Source of the DNA: Lentisphaeria bacterium
GTDB lineage: Bacteria; Verrucomicrobiota; Lentisphaeria; Oligosphaerales; Oligosphaeraceae
Length of the DNA stretch: 48,022 nt
Assembly: GCA_016288215.1 (NCBI GenBank)
Contig: JAEEYQ010000002.1
Location: forward strand, 1 to 48,022
Direction of reading: 5' to 3'
This document shows, one piece after another, positions 41,150-48,022 of the stretch. The translations under genes were made by a program, and so were the position numbers. Under the pieces are notes generated by a model, which saw nothing but the letters and a program-made list of their open reading frames with translations, was not told the DNA's origin and made no database searches. The first letter of the stretch is position 1, and each line of letters begins with the position of its first letter.

Positions 41150-42655
41150 ATGATGCACGTTTATCCGGTCACCCCAACCACTTTGAATGATACACACTAC
41201 ACCGTGAAAGCCAACGGCGTGGAGGTGCCGTTGCAGTTTGCGCGCGTTTCAAAGGAGCCGTTTAACAGACGGTGGCCGGGCCGTCAACGGCAGATTGAGC
41301 AGTCGGAAATCGTTCCATTTGTTTTGATGGAAGCCGACGAGTCGGTGACATTCGAAGTGACGTCGGATCAGGATCTTAGCCAGTCGGTTATCCGCCCATG
41401 CACACTTGGCGTAACGCCCCAAATCCATGGAAACACCGCAAGATTCCCCCTGAATGGCGGTACCTATTGCACATTTGAACCGTCAGGACGGCATCATGCG
41501 CTCCACATCTTCATCGACAAGCCAACGCAATACGACATCAATCCCACGGACGATAAAGTCATTTATTTCGGTAAAGGTGTCCATGAAGCAGGAATGATTG
41601 AACTGAAGGACGGACAGACACTTTTCATTGACGAAGGCGCCGTGGTCTTCGCATGCGTCAAAGCCATGGATGCCAACAACATCCGCATCATCGGCCACGG
41701 CATTCTGGACAACAGCCACAATCGTGAAACCATCCTCTTTGAGGCGAATGAAAAGAACAACAAAGTGGCTGTCAACAATGCCGTGCGGCTTCACACCATC
41801 CAACTTGAATATTGCACGAATGTCGTCATCGACGGAATCACGATCCGTGACAGCCTGGTCTACAACATCCGTCCCATTGGTTGTCGGAACATCGCCATTT
41901 CCAATGTGAAAATCATCGGTTGCTGGCGTTATAATTCAGACGGCATCGACATGCACAACTGCGAAAATGTCATCATCGACCATTGTTTTCTACGAACATT
42001 TGACGATTCCATCTGCATTAAAGGCTTCGACTGCTATTACCAAGACGATGTGGAAAAAGCCGTCCAGGAGGCCATGCACCATAATGGCGACAGTTATGAA
42101 AATTTCAGGCATGTGATTGTAAGAGACTGTGTTATCTGGAATGACTGGGGAAAATGCCTTGAAATCGGCGCCGAGACGCGGGCAGAAGAGATTTGCGGCA
42201 TCCTTTTCGAAAACTGCGCCATCATCCATGTGACCGGCCCCGCGTTGGACTGCTGCAATGTCGATTATGCACGGGTTCATCATGTCACATGGCGGAACAT
42301 TTCCGTCGAATACGACGACGTCATCCCGCCGCCACTCATCCAGACGAATGACGATGAAACCTATGCCATCCATGCAAAGGATTACAATCCACCCCTTTGC
42401 ATGGCGATTGTGGAGTTTCATCCGGAATATTCAGCTGGCGGCGACCGTCGGGGTGTCAACGACCATCTTGTTTTCGAAAATATCCGGCTGTTTTCAAACA
42501 AAAAGCCTGTGTTCGTTTTCCGCGGCTATGATGAAAAGCATGCCACACAAGACGTCATTCTGAAAAACATCACATGGAATGGCAGGGCAATCTGTGATTC
42601 GGGCGAATATGAGCTTGTGACCAATGAATTCTGCCGGAACGTAACCACCGAATAA
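41150..42655 (+). CDS. GH28-like protein (right-handed beta-helix, polygalacturonase type)
   Basis: 501 residues from ATG 41150, chosen because AAGGAA lies seven bases upstream; the frame is open for another 49 codons without coding character. After a beta-sandwich N-terminus (~1-130) the beta-helix carries GH28 features: IIGHGILDNS, then NSDGIDMHNCENVIIDHC and FDDSICIKG, where the three aspartates correspond to the catalytic Asp set of polygalacturonases. No signal peptide, so it may act on imported oligogalacturonides or related uronides. The ~230-base leader contains GGGGCAT (41062) and ATGCCCC (41114), which can pair. Confidence 0.85.
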   Translation: MMHVYPVTPTTLNDTHYTVKANGVEVPLQFARVSKEPFNRRWPGRQRQIEQSEIVPFVLMEADESVTFEVTSDQDLSQSVIRPCTLGVTPQIHGNTARFPLNGGTYCTFEPSGRHHALHIFIDKPTQYDINPTDDKVIYFGKGVHEAGMIELKDGQTLFIDEGAVVFACVKAMDANNIRIIGHGILDNSHNRETILFEANEKNNKVAVNNAVRLHTIQLEYCTNVVIDGITIRDSLVYNIRPIGCRNIAISNVKIIGCWRYNSDGIDMHNCENVIIDHCFLRTFDDSICIKGFDCYYQDDVEKAVQEAMHHNGDSYENFRHVIVRDCVIWNDWGKCLEIGAETRAEEICGILFENCAIIHVTGPALDCCNVDYARVHHVTWRNISVEYDDVIPPPLIQTNDDETYAIHAKDYNPPLCMAIVEFHPEYSAGGDRRGVNDHLVFENIRLFSNKKPVFVFRGYDEKHATQDVILKNITWNGRAICDSGEYELVTNEFCRNVTTE

Positions 42656-42684
42656 TCATAGGATTATCATAACGGCTCAGAACA

Positions 42685-43000
42685 ACGTTTTTACGTATCT
42701 ATTCAGAACCCCCTTTAAAGTCCACGGAATACACGGAATAAACAGATATGACAAGTCGAATCAATCAGGCCCCTTTTCGCAAAACGCGCTGAAGCGGCGC
42801 GGGTCTCCGGGAGGACATCCCCTCTTCGGAAATGGGGATGCCACTTTCTCCTCCTGATGAGAACGGCGGGCCATTTCCGCTGAGGGGATGTCACGGAGAC
42901 GGCGGTCCTTTAGGACCTTTTGCGAAAAGGGAGGCTGACATCAGCGTCTTCTGTCCTTCCGTGTGTTCTGTGGACTCCTTCTGAATAGTTACGTTTTTAC
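42685..43000. mobile_element. MITE-like hairpin element with a 10-bp target duplication
   Basis: ACGTTTTTAC occurs as a direct repeat at 42685-42694 and 42991-43000. Just inside, the ends are inverted copies: left GTATCTATTCAGAA... AGTCCACGGAATACACGGAA, right (reverse complement) AACTATTCAGAAGGAGTCCACAGAACACACGGAA, in pieces. Further inwards CCCTTTTCGCAAAA/TTTTGCGAAAAGGG and the TCTCCGGGAGGACATCCCCT / AGGGGATGTCACGGAGA arms keep pairing, so nearly the whole 316 bases can fold into one hairpin. No coding frame. It accounts for the gap 42656-43013. Confidence 0.65.
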
Positions 43001-43013
43001 AAGATAATCCGAT

Positions 43014-43475
43014 TCAATAGCATCGGATGTCTCCATCTGGCATAAGGGAACGCCAAATGACAAGCATGTAAGTGCAATTGATCCGCCGTAGTTTTGATAA
43101 GACCACGACATCCACTCCTGAAAAATCCTCAAAAAAGCGTTTTGACAACTCTTCATCTGCAGTAAAAATGACCTTGTATTGGGAATCAACAGCACGAAGT
43201 TCCTGCAACGGAACATCACTTTGCCAGAATGTTATGCATACGATATCGCAGTGATTGCCATTGCCGCACAAAAGTCCAATTGCCGTATATTTGTCACATA
43301 GTTTATCATTTTTATTCAGTGGAGCATTTGACAATTGCTCCATATACTCCTTTGCCATTTGATTGTGCCGATGCATAGGTGTATAAATCCATATAAAAAG
43401 CATTATCAAGCCCAAGACAGCAAGAACAGAAAGAAAAATGATTGCTTTTTTCATCGTGAAGCCATCATGACTCAT
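43014..43475 (-). CDS. Small membrane-anchored protein, unknown
   Basis: 153 residues from ATG 43475, chosen because GGAGGGG lies eight bases upstream; ATG 43454 (MKKAII...) is an alternative. One N-terminal membrane helix (AIIFLSVLAVLGLIMLFIWIY) is followed by a ~120-residue extracytoplasmic part with five cysteines (e.g. LLCGNGNHCDIVC) and no family I recognise. It is AT-rich compared with neighbours and lies between a MITE-like element and a recombinase-accessory pseudogene, so it is probably acquired. It is expressed away from the hairpin at 43499-43536. Confidence 0.6.
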   Translation of the reverse strand: MSHDGFTMKKAIIFLSVLAVLGLIMLFIWIYTPMHRHNQMAKEYMEQLSNAPLNKNDKLCDKYTAIGLLCGNGNHCDIVCITFWQSDVPLQELRAVDSQYKVIFTADEELSKRFFEDFSGVDVVVLSKLRRINCTYMLVIWRSLMPDGDIRCY

Positions 43476-43498
43476 TATAAGTTCCCCTCCAGCCTCTC

Positions 43499-43536
43499 AG
43501 TGCAAAGTTGGGTATCAGTTACCCCAAGTTTGCACT
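43499..43536. repeat. Strong inverted repeat between orphan gene and pseudogene
   Basis: AGTGCAAAGTTGGGTA pairs with TACCCCAAGTTTGCACT (one mismatch and one extra base) around a short loop. GCAAAGTT and TTTGCA words recur at about 43607-43645. It could be a recombination or operator site; no T-run makes termination unlikely. Confidence 0.55.
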
Positions 43537-43566
43537 AATATACATCTCGTTCGACTTTTTTCCCTC

Positions 43567-44016
43567 ATGCCTCCAAAACGTGAATGGAAGCAGCGTCCCA
43601 TAATTACTGCAAAGTTTTGGCACAATGACCCAATGTTTGCATTTGCACAAGCCGTACTCATAGGGCGATTCCAACTGCCGGTGGTGCTGCGCTGCCGCGG
43701 CGGGCATCGGATCATCGTCCCGCTGGATGGCGACGAGCCCGCGCAGGAGGCGCCGCTGGCGACGATGCTGGCGCGGGCGTGGTCATGACAGAGGGCGATT
43801 GACGAAGGGCGCTACGCCAACGGCAAGGAACTGGCGGACGCGCTGGGCATCGACCGATCCTGCGTCTCGCGGACACTGCGGCTCGCGATGCTATCGCCCA
43901 GGGTTGTGAATCGCATCGTGTCGGGCGACATCCCGCCGACGCTGACCGTCCTGCGGCTGCGCGAAAGCCTCCCACTCGACTGGGGCGAGCAGGACCGCGA
44001 ACTGCTCGGAGAATAG
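43567..44016 (+). pseudogene. Recombinase-accessory HTH protein, broken by an in-frame TGA
   Basis: A continuous frame 43567-44016 is interrupted only by TGA at 43786-43788. Before it comes PVVLRCRGGHRIIVPLDG... LARAWS; after it QRAIDEGRYANGKELADALGI-type sequence, then a helix-turn-helix (DRSCVSRTLRLAMLSPRVV) and LPLDWGEQDRELLGE. Together these match a small family usually found beside serine site-specific recombinases in phage-like elements, where the interrupted position is a Trp or similar residue. TGG to TGA is the simplest lesion. No recombinase remains. GC is higher than in the gene to the left. Codons 43567-43670 may not belong to the original gene. Confidence 0.7.
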
Positions 44017-44109
44017 AACCGCCAAATAGAACACAAGGCCGTCGGGCATGGTTGCCTGGCGGCCTGTTTATCACTGTTGTTTCTGTCGGCATTCACGCTA
44101 AAAGGACAA

Positions 44110-45012
44110 TTACCAGCTTTCATACCGCCTTTGTGTGTCAAGGGCATTAAGACACTTCATTTCATTTGGCGACAACGTGAAATCCCACACCGCGAGGTTC
44201 TCACGGATGTGCTCTGGATTTCCGCTGCCTGGCACGGTGATATACCCTGCCTGAAGATGCCAGCGAACGATGACCTGCGCGGCGCTTTTGCCGTGCGCCC
44301 TGGCGATGGCAAGCACAGTCTCGTTGCCAAGATGCTCCTTCACATGCCCTCGTCCGCCGAATGGATACCAGCTCTCCATGTGGATTCCCTGCGTGGTGCA
44401 CCATGATCGCAGGCTGTTGTTCTGGTAGAGGAGATGGTTTTCGTTCTGAACGACGGCGGGCGGCATTCCGAAGTCGTTGATGAAATGGCGGATTTCCTTT
44501 CTGGAGTAGAAGTTCGAGATGCCAACAGAGCGTATTTTACCGGCCTTTGCCGCCCTGACCATCGCGCGGTACACCTCGTCGTCGTTGTTTCCGTGCTGGT
44601 GCAGAAGGCACAGGTCAATGTAGTCCACGCCAAGCAGTTCCAGGGAATCCATGATGTCCGCGTCAGGGGTGCTGCTCCAGGGGACAAGCTTGGTTGTGAC
44701 GAACACCTCTTCGCGTGTGCAGATGCCTTCGGCGACGGCCTTCCTCAGCGCATTGCCTATCTCCTTCTCGTTGCAATAGTACTTGGCCGTGTCAATCAGG
44801 CGGCAGCCAGCCTTGAGCGCCTCGTAAACGGCGGTCTCCGCCACTTCACCGCGAAGCGTCCAGGTGCCCAGGCCAAGCCTTGGCATCTGAAAGCCCGTGT
44901 TGAGCGCGACGGTTCGCGGAATGTCGTTTCCGAGATCCGCGGACGTCGCGTCGCCTTGTGAACATGAAGAGAATAGAAGCATGGCCATTGCGCAAAGGAG
45001 AATCCGTGTCAT
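44110..45012 (-). CDS. Aldo/keto reductase lipoprotein
   Basis: 300 residues from ATG 45012. It has a lipoprotein signal (LLFSSC, Cys17), unusual for this normally cytoplasmic family. The AKR catalytic tetrad is complete: D74 and Y79 in DTAKYYCNE, K108 in TTKLV, H138 in LLHQH. NAD(P)H-binding elements SVGISNF and VPGSGNPEHIREN follow. It reduces carbonyls with NAD(P)H; an exported location raises the question of cofactor supply. It overlaps the TIGR04076 gene by four bases and belongs to the three-gene run opposite lysR. Confidence 0.9.
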   Translation of the reverse strand: MTRILLCAMAMLLFSSCSQGDATSADLGNDIPRTVALNTGFQMPRLGLGTWTLRGEVAETAVYEALKAGCRLIDTAKYYCNEKEIGNALRKAVAEGICTREEVFVTTKLVPWSSTPDADIMDSLELLGVDYIDLCLLHQHGNNDDEVYRAMVRAAKAGKIRSVGISNFYSRKEIRHFINDFGMPPAVVQNENHLLYQNNSLRSWCTTQGIHMESWYPFGGRGHVKEHLGNETVLAIARAHGKSAAQVIVRWHLQAGYITVPGSGNPEHIRENLAVWDFTLSPNEMKCLNALDTQRRYESW

Positions 45013-45353
45013 TTCTGTTCTTCCCTTCCAAGGAAAGGGCCGGCCTCGTCATCGGTCGCCTCCAGCCTGAAATAAACGGGGCGCAGACCGTCGTTGCAGC
45101 AGGTGATCGCCTCGCCGGGGTTCTTCATCCAGATGCCGCCGTAGAACTCCCGTACGCCGCAGGCGAGGGCGAACACATACTGGTTGATGGTGCGCCACGC
45201 CGCGTCGCACATCCCCCTCGGGCAGGTGTTGGTGGCGTAGAAGACCTGCCCCGCCTTGAGTACGGGGCATGGTTCGAGCCCATCGACGGCATATTTGTCG
45301 GCGAAATCCTTTCTCAACGAGGTCTCAAGGACAGTTATTCTCACGATTTTCAC
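45009..45353 (-). CDS. TIGR04076 family protein
   Basis: 114 residues from ATG 45353. The family pattern is clear: KIVRITVLET at the start, a PCP motif (EPCPVLKAGQVF), a mid-chain PRGMCDAAWRTINQYVFAL, and the C-terminal CCNDGLRPVYFRLEA. The conserved cysteines suggest metal or redox chemistry, but no function is established. Soluble. It overlaps the AKR gene (ATGA), so they are co-translated; the hydrolase gene ends 31 bases upstream. Confidence 0.85.
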   Translation of the reverse strand: MKIVRITVLETSLRKDFADKYAVDGLEPCPVLKAGQVFYATNTCPRGMCDAAWRTINQYVFALACGVREFYGGIWMKNPGEAITCCNDGLRPVYFRLEATDDEAGPFLGREEQK

Positions 45354-45384
45354 GAATGCCTCCCGTGTCGATTGTCCTGCGGTG

Positions 45385-46455
45385 TTATTTCAGGTATCTG
45401 CCGTAGAATCCGGCGATTTTGTCAAACGGGATGACGTCCAGCCGGTCGTAGAGGTCGCAATGGCTCGCGCCTGGGACGATGACCAGCTCCTTGTTGTCGC
45501 CCTTGAGCTTCTTGAAGGCGTCCTCGCCGAAGTAGCGGGAATGCGCCTTCTCGCCGTGGATGACCATGACCGCGCTCTCGATCTCGTCCGAATAGGCCAG
45601 GATGGGCATGTTGATGAGGGAAAGACGCGAGGAGACGTTGAAGCCGTCCGTGGAATTGACGGAGCGGGCATGGTAGCCGCGAGGGGTCTTGTAGTAGGCG
45701 TGGTAGTCCTTCATGAACTGCGGAGCTGTTTCGGGGAGCGTCTCGGGAACGCCGCCGGTCCGCTGCGGCGCGGCATTCGAGCGGGCGTCCGCCGTGCGGG
45801 CCGCGGCAAGACGGGCGCGGATGGCCTGGCGGTCTTTTGCAGTATTGGCCGCGTCGTTGTAGCCGTTGGCCTCCACGCGGTTCATGTCGTACATCGTCGA
45901 GGCTATGGTTGCCTTGATGCGGGTGTCAATCGCCGCCGCGTTGATGGCGAAGCCGCCCAGTCCGCAGATGCCGAGGATGCCGACGTGCTCCGCGTCCACG
46001 TCATCGCGGGTCAGCAGATAGTCAACCGCAGCCGAAAAATCCTCCGTGCAGAACTCGGCGGAAGTGGCGTAGCGGGGCGCGCCCGAACTCTCTCCGGTGA
46101 AGGACGGATCGAATGCAACGGCAAGGAAACCACGCTTGGCCAGTTCCTGCGCATAGAGTCCTGACGACTGCTCCTTGACCGCGCCGAACGGGCCTGAAAC
46201 GGCAATCGCCGCCAACTTGCCTGTGGCGTTCTTTGGCTTGTACACATCCGCGGCCAGCGTGATGCCGAAGCGGTTGGAGAAGGTTACTTTGCCGTGTTCC
46301 ACCTGGTCGCTCAAGGGGAAGGTCTTGTCCCATTTCTGGGTCAGTTCGATGTTTTTCATGGACGGGCACTCCTTGCATGAGGTTTTGAGATTGCAGCAGC
46401 CGGTGGCTGCCAGGACGAGTGCGGCGAGAGAGAGGAGCAGTGTGGTTTTCTTCAT
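45385..46455 (-). CDS. Alpha/beta-hydrolase lipoprotein with Cys nucleophile
   Basis: 356 residues from ATG 46455 (GAGGAACC upstream). The lipoprotein signal ends LAATGC (Cys20). The alpha/beta-hydrolase fold has FDPSFTGESSG, the nucleophile elbow LGICGLGGFA with Cys164 in place of Ser, and the catalytic His in VPGASHCDLYD. This G-x-C-x-G elbow is typical of a YcjY-like/dienelactone-hydrolase-related subgroup. A low-complexity Ala/Arg insert (about 210-235) lies in the cap. It is the first gene of the run divergent from lysR, which probably regulates it. Substrate unknown. Confidence 0.85.
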   Translation of the reverse strand: MKKTTLLLSLAALVLAATGCCNLKTSCKECPSMKNIELTQKWDKTFPLSDQVEHGKVTFSNRFGITLAADVYKPKNATGKLAAIAVSGPFGAVKEQSSGLYAQELAKRGFLAVAFDPSFTGESSGAPRYATSAEFCTEDFSAAVDYLLTRDDVDAEHVGILGICGLGGFAINAAAIDTRIKATIASTMYDMNRVEANGYNDAANTAKDRQAIRARLAAARTADARSNAAPQRTGGVPETLPETAPQFMKDYHAYYKTPRGYHARSVNSTDGFNVSSRLSLINMPILAYSDEIESAVMVIHGEKAHSRYFGEDAFKKLKGDNKELVIVPGASHCDLYDRLDVIPFDKIAGFYGRYLK

Positions 46456-46501
46456 GGTGGTTCCTCAGGATGGATGCCGTCGCATCGTTGGATTGACAAG
46501 T

Positions 46502-46534
46502 GCGGAAATGTCGTCACATTCCCGCCTTTTTTTT
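46502..46534 (+). terminator. Intrinsic terminator in the lysR leader
   Basis: GCGGAAATGT (46502-46511) pairs with ACATTCCCGC (46516-46525; one mismatch), followed by eight T. It reads on the plus strand, toward lysR, within the 206-base divergent intergenic region. Confidence 0.6.
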
Positions 46535-46661
46535 GTAACGCGAATTAATATACTTATGATGGATGAAATAGCAAATACTTTGTTTTTATGGATTTCTATG
46601 CTTGAAAAGCATATCAGATGGATTATAGTATTGCCAGGCCACTTGAAAACAGGAGAACATC

Positions 46662-47555
46662 ATGGAACTACGAGTGCTGAAATACTTTCTGGCTGTTGCA
46701 CGCGAGGGAAGCGTCACGGGGGCGGCTCACCGCCTCCATGTCACCCAGCCTACGCTCTCCCGGCAGCTGAAGGACTTGGAGGACGAACTGGGGCAGCGTC
46801 TTTTTGTGCGTGGCAGCCACAGCGTCTCGCTGACCGCCGAGGGGATGCTTCTGCGCCAGCGGGCGGAGGAGATCATGACAATCGTCGACAAGACGCGCTC
46901 CGACTTCAGCGAACGCCACAGGATAGCGGGTGACGTCTATATCGGCGGCGGCGAGAGCGAGGCGATGTCGCTTCTTGCGGAGGTCATCCGCGATGTGCGG
47001 GAAAGACATCCAGGCGTGCGTTTCCATCTGTACAGCGGCAACGCGGAGGATGTCATGGAGCGGCTGGACCGCGGGACGCTTGACTTCGGCGTGCTGATTC
47101 AGCCTGTGGACATCTCGAAGTACGATGCGCTCGCCTTGCCCTACAAGGACGTCTGGGGGCTGGTGATGCCTTTCGGCCACTCGCTGTCCGAGAAGAAGGG
47201 GATTGCCCCCGAAGACCTGGCGGAACTGCCGCTGATTCTCTCGCGTCAAGTGCTCCAGTATGGAACAGCGGGGAATCCCTGCCTGGAGTGGCTTGGGAAG
47301 CCCGTGTCGGAACTCAACATCGCCGCCACATATAATCTTATGTACAATGCGGCTCTGCTTGTCCGCGCAGGTGTCGGATGCGCCGTGACGCTGGATCGGC
47401 TGGTTCCGTCCGGCGTGAAGTCGGGGCTGGCCTTCCGTCCGTTTGTGCCGAAACTGGAGTCCGCCTTGGACATCGTATGGAAGAAGGGGCAGTTCTTCTC
47501 GCCAGCCGCCTCCGCGTTCCTTGATGCGATCCAGAAACATCTCGACGGGCGGTAA
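46662..47555 (+). CDS. LysR-family transcriptional regulator
   Basis: 297 residues from ATG 46662, with AGGAGA just upstream. The N-terminal winged helix (LKYFLAVAREGSVTGAAHRLHVTQPTLSRQLKDLEDELGQ pattern, residues 6-45) is canonical. A periplasmic-binding-protein-like effector domain follows (GDVYIGGGESEAMSLLAEVI, FGVLIQP). It is divergent from the hydrolase/TIGR04076/AKR genes, the classic arrangement for a regulator controlling its neighbour in response to a small ligand. The T-N11-A site was not pinned down. Confidence 0.94.
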   Translation: MELRVLKYFLAVAREGSVTGAAHRLHVTQPTLSRQLKDLEDELGQRLFVRGSHSVSLTAEGMLLRQRAEEIMTIVDKTRSDFSERHRIAGDVYIGGGESEAMSLLAEVIRDVRERHPGVRFHLYSGNAEDVMERLDRGTLDFGVLIQPVDISKYDALALPYKDVWGLVMPFGHSLSEKKGIAPEDLAELPLILSRQVLQYGTAGNPCLEWLGKPVSELNIAATYNLMYNAALLVRAGVGCAVTLDRLVPSGVKSGLAFRPFVPKLESALDIVWKKGQFFSPAASAFLDAIQKHLDGR

Positions 47556-47768
47556 GGATACCAGCTATTCCAATTTGTCCAACAACATGCATGGCCATTG
47601 AAGTGTGTTCAAACTCGAAAAGACGTTCTCGACCTTGGCTAAAAGAGTTCCAACTTTTCCTCGAAAAAAAGGCCCGAAAACGCCGAAAAATGGTCAAGTA
47701 AGGGTCACGAGTTGGACCTCAAACGGCACCGGAAAAGCCGGAACCCATCTTTGGAATGCTCTTCCATT

Positions 47769-48022
47769 TTATCTTGGAGCAACGGGCAGAGCAGCATCGG
47801 ACATCACACCAAATGGCGGCGATTGTTTTAGGTGGGACGGGATATTGGCATCAAGTTCGCTGATATTTATGCGGCTCACCTTTCCATCTACAAAGCCAAC
47901 CCCCAACGTATCTCCGCATTGTCGCGTATGGCGCACACGACTCTCGCAAACAATCGGCACGCCTTGCAGGCGTTCGGAGGAAGGAGCCTGGCCAACCCTA
48001 AAACAAACGCCTTGTGTCCACA
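47769..48022 (-). CDS. C-terminal part of a PilZ-like or hypothetical protein, partial
   Basis: An open minus-strand frame runs from the window edge to TAA at 47769, giving 84 codons. GTG 47960 is only an internal in-frame start. The sequence ...VRHTRQCGDTLGVGFVDGKVS resembles the last strands of PilZ (c-di-GMP-binding) domains, followed by a short hydrophilic tail. Too little is present to be sure. It converges with lysR; the 213 bases between them (47556-47768) hold nothing recognised. Confidence 0.4.
   Translation of the reverse strand, partial: WTQGVCFRVGQAPSSERLQGVPIVCESRVRHTRQCGDTLGVGFVDGKVSRINISELDANIPSHLKQSPPFGVMSDAALPVAPR

Noticed and set aside
43786..43788. TGA read as tryptophan or selenocysteine
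   Set aside because: Other genes in the window use TGG for Trp and stop normally at TGA; no selenocysteine insertion hairpin context or Cys-aligned position was seen. A nonsense mutation is simpler.

Overview
This looks like a chromosomal segment of an anaerobic, glycan-degrading member of the PVC superphylum (Lentisphaerota/Kiritimatiellota-like). That placement is an inference. It rests on the protein types present: WbsX/GH99-like proteins, MGH1-like glycosidases, GH20, GH28 and GH43 enzymes without SusCD, TIGR04076, and a small secreted domain familiar from PVC genomes. Moderately high GC and dense hairpin repeats between genes also fit. No rRNA gene, CRISPR array, intact transposase or complete prophage was seen.

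Layout. 1-10.0 kb (+): a carbohydrate block with a metallophosphoesterase (5' end outside the window), a two-domain TIM-barrel/(alpha/alpha)6 glycosidase, a GH20-like enzyme and a WbsX/GH99-like protein. A hairpin-repeat array and a candidate antisense-strand small RNA sit in the middle. 10.3-11.1 kb (+): a low-GC two-gene unit, a small basic protein plus a PIN-domain VapC-like toxin. 11.2-15.9 kb (+): a tightly coupled MoxR ATPase / DUF58 / transglutaminase operon. 15.9-16.6 kb: a gene-free element bounded by terminal inverted repeats and loaded with the same hairpin repeats. 16.8-19.2 kb (+): a glycosidase-like lipoprotein. 19.2-30.9 kb (-): one run of eleven close or overlapping genes: a small secreted protein, mannitol-1-phosphate dehydrogenase, ROK sugar kinase, GH43, NAD-dependent DNA ligase, GNAT acetyltransferase, MreC, MreD, PBP2, a cytidylate-kinase-like/BON fusion and ThiI. 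31.5-35.8 kb (-): an FHA membrane protein, FtsH and a CrtI-type flavoprotein. 36.1-42.7 kb: MscS channel, three tRNAs (Thr, Lys, Leu), DUF1015, LysA and a GH28-like protein. 42.7-44.0 kb: a mobile-DNA scar with a MITE-like element, a low-GC orphan gene and a recombinase-accessory pseudogene. 44.1-47.6 kb: secreted aldo/keto reductase, TIGR04076 protein and alpha/beta-hydrolase lipoprotein, divergent from a LysR regulator. The window closes on a partial, possibly PilZ-like, reading frame.

How they fit together. The sugar enzymes suggest scavenging of hexosamine-, mannose/mannitol-, arabinose/xylose- and uronate-containing glycans. Sugars released outside would pass through the ROK kinase and MtlD. 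MreC, MreD and PBP2 build the elongating cell wall; LysA supplies lysine from meso-diaminopimelate; FtsH, MscS and FHA are envelope housekeeping.

The most novel-looking signals are non-coding. First, a family of covarying double-hairpin repeats, some carried inside an element with terminal inverted repeats and an imperfect target duplication. Second, a second MITE-like element with related ends and a perfect 10-bp direct repeat. Third, several candidate regulatory RNAs: a minus-strand RNA with an extended -10 and a terminator, a folded ftsH leader, and orphan terminators upstream of the FHA and lysR genes.
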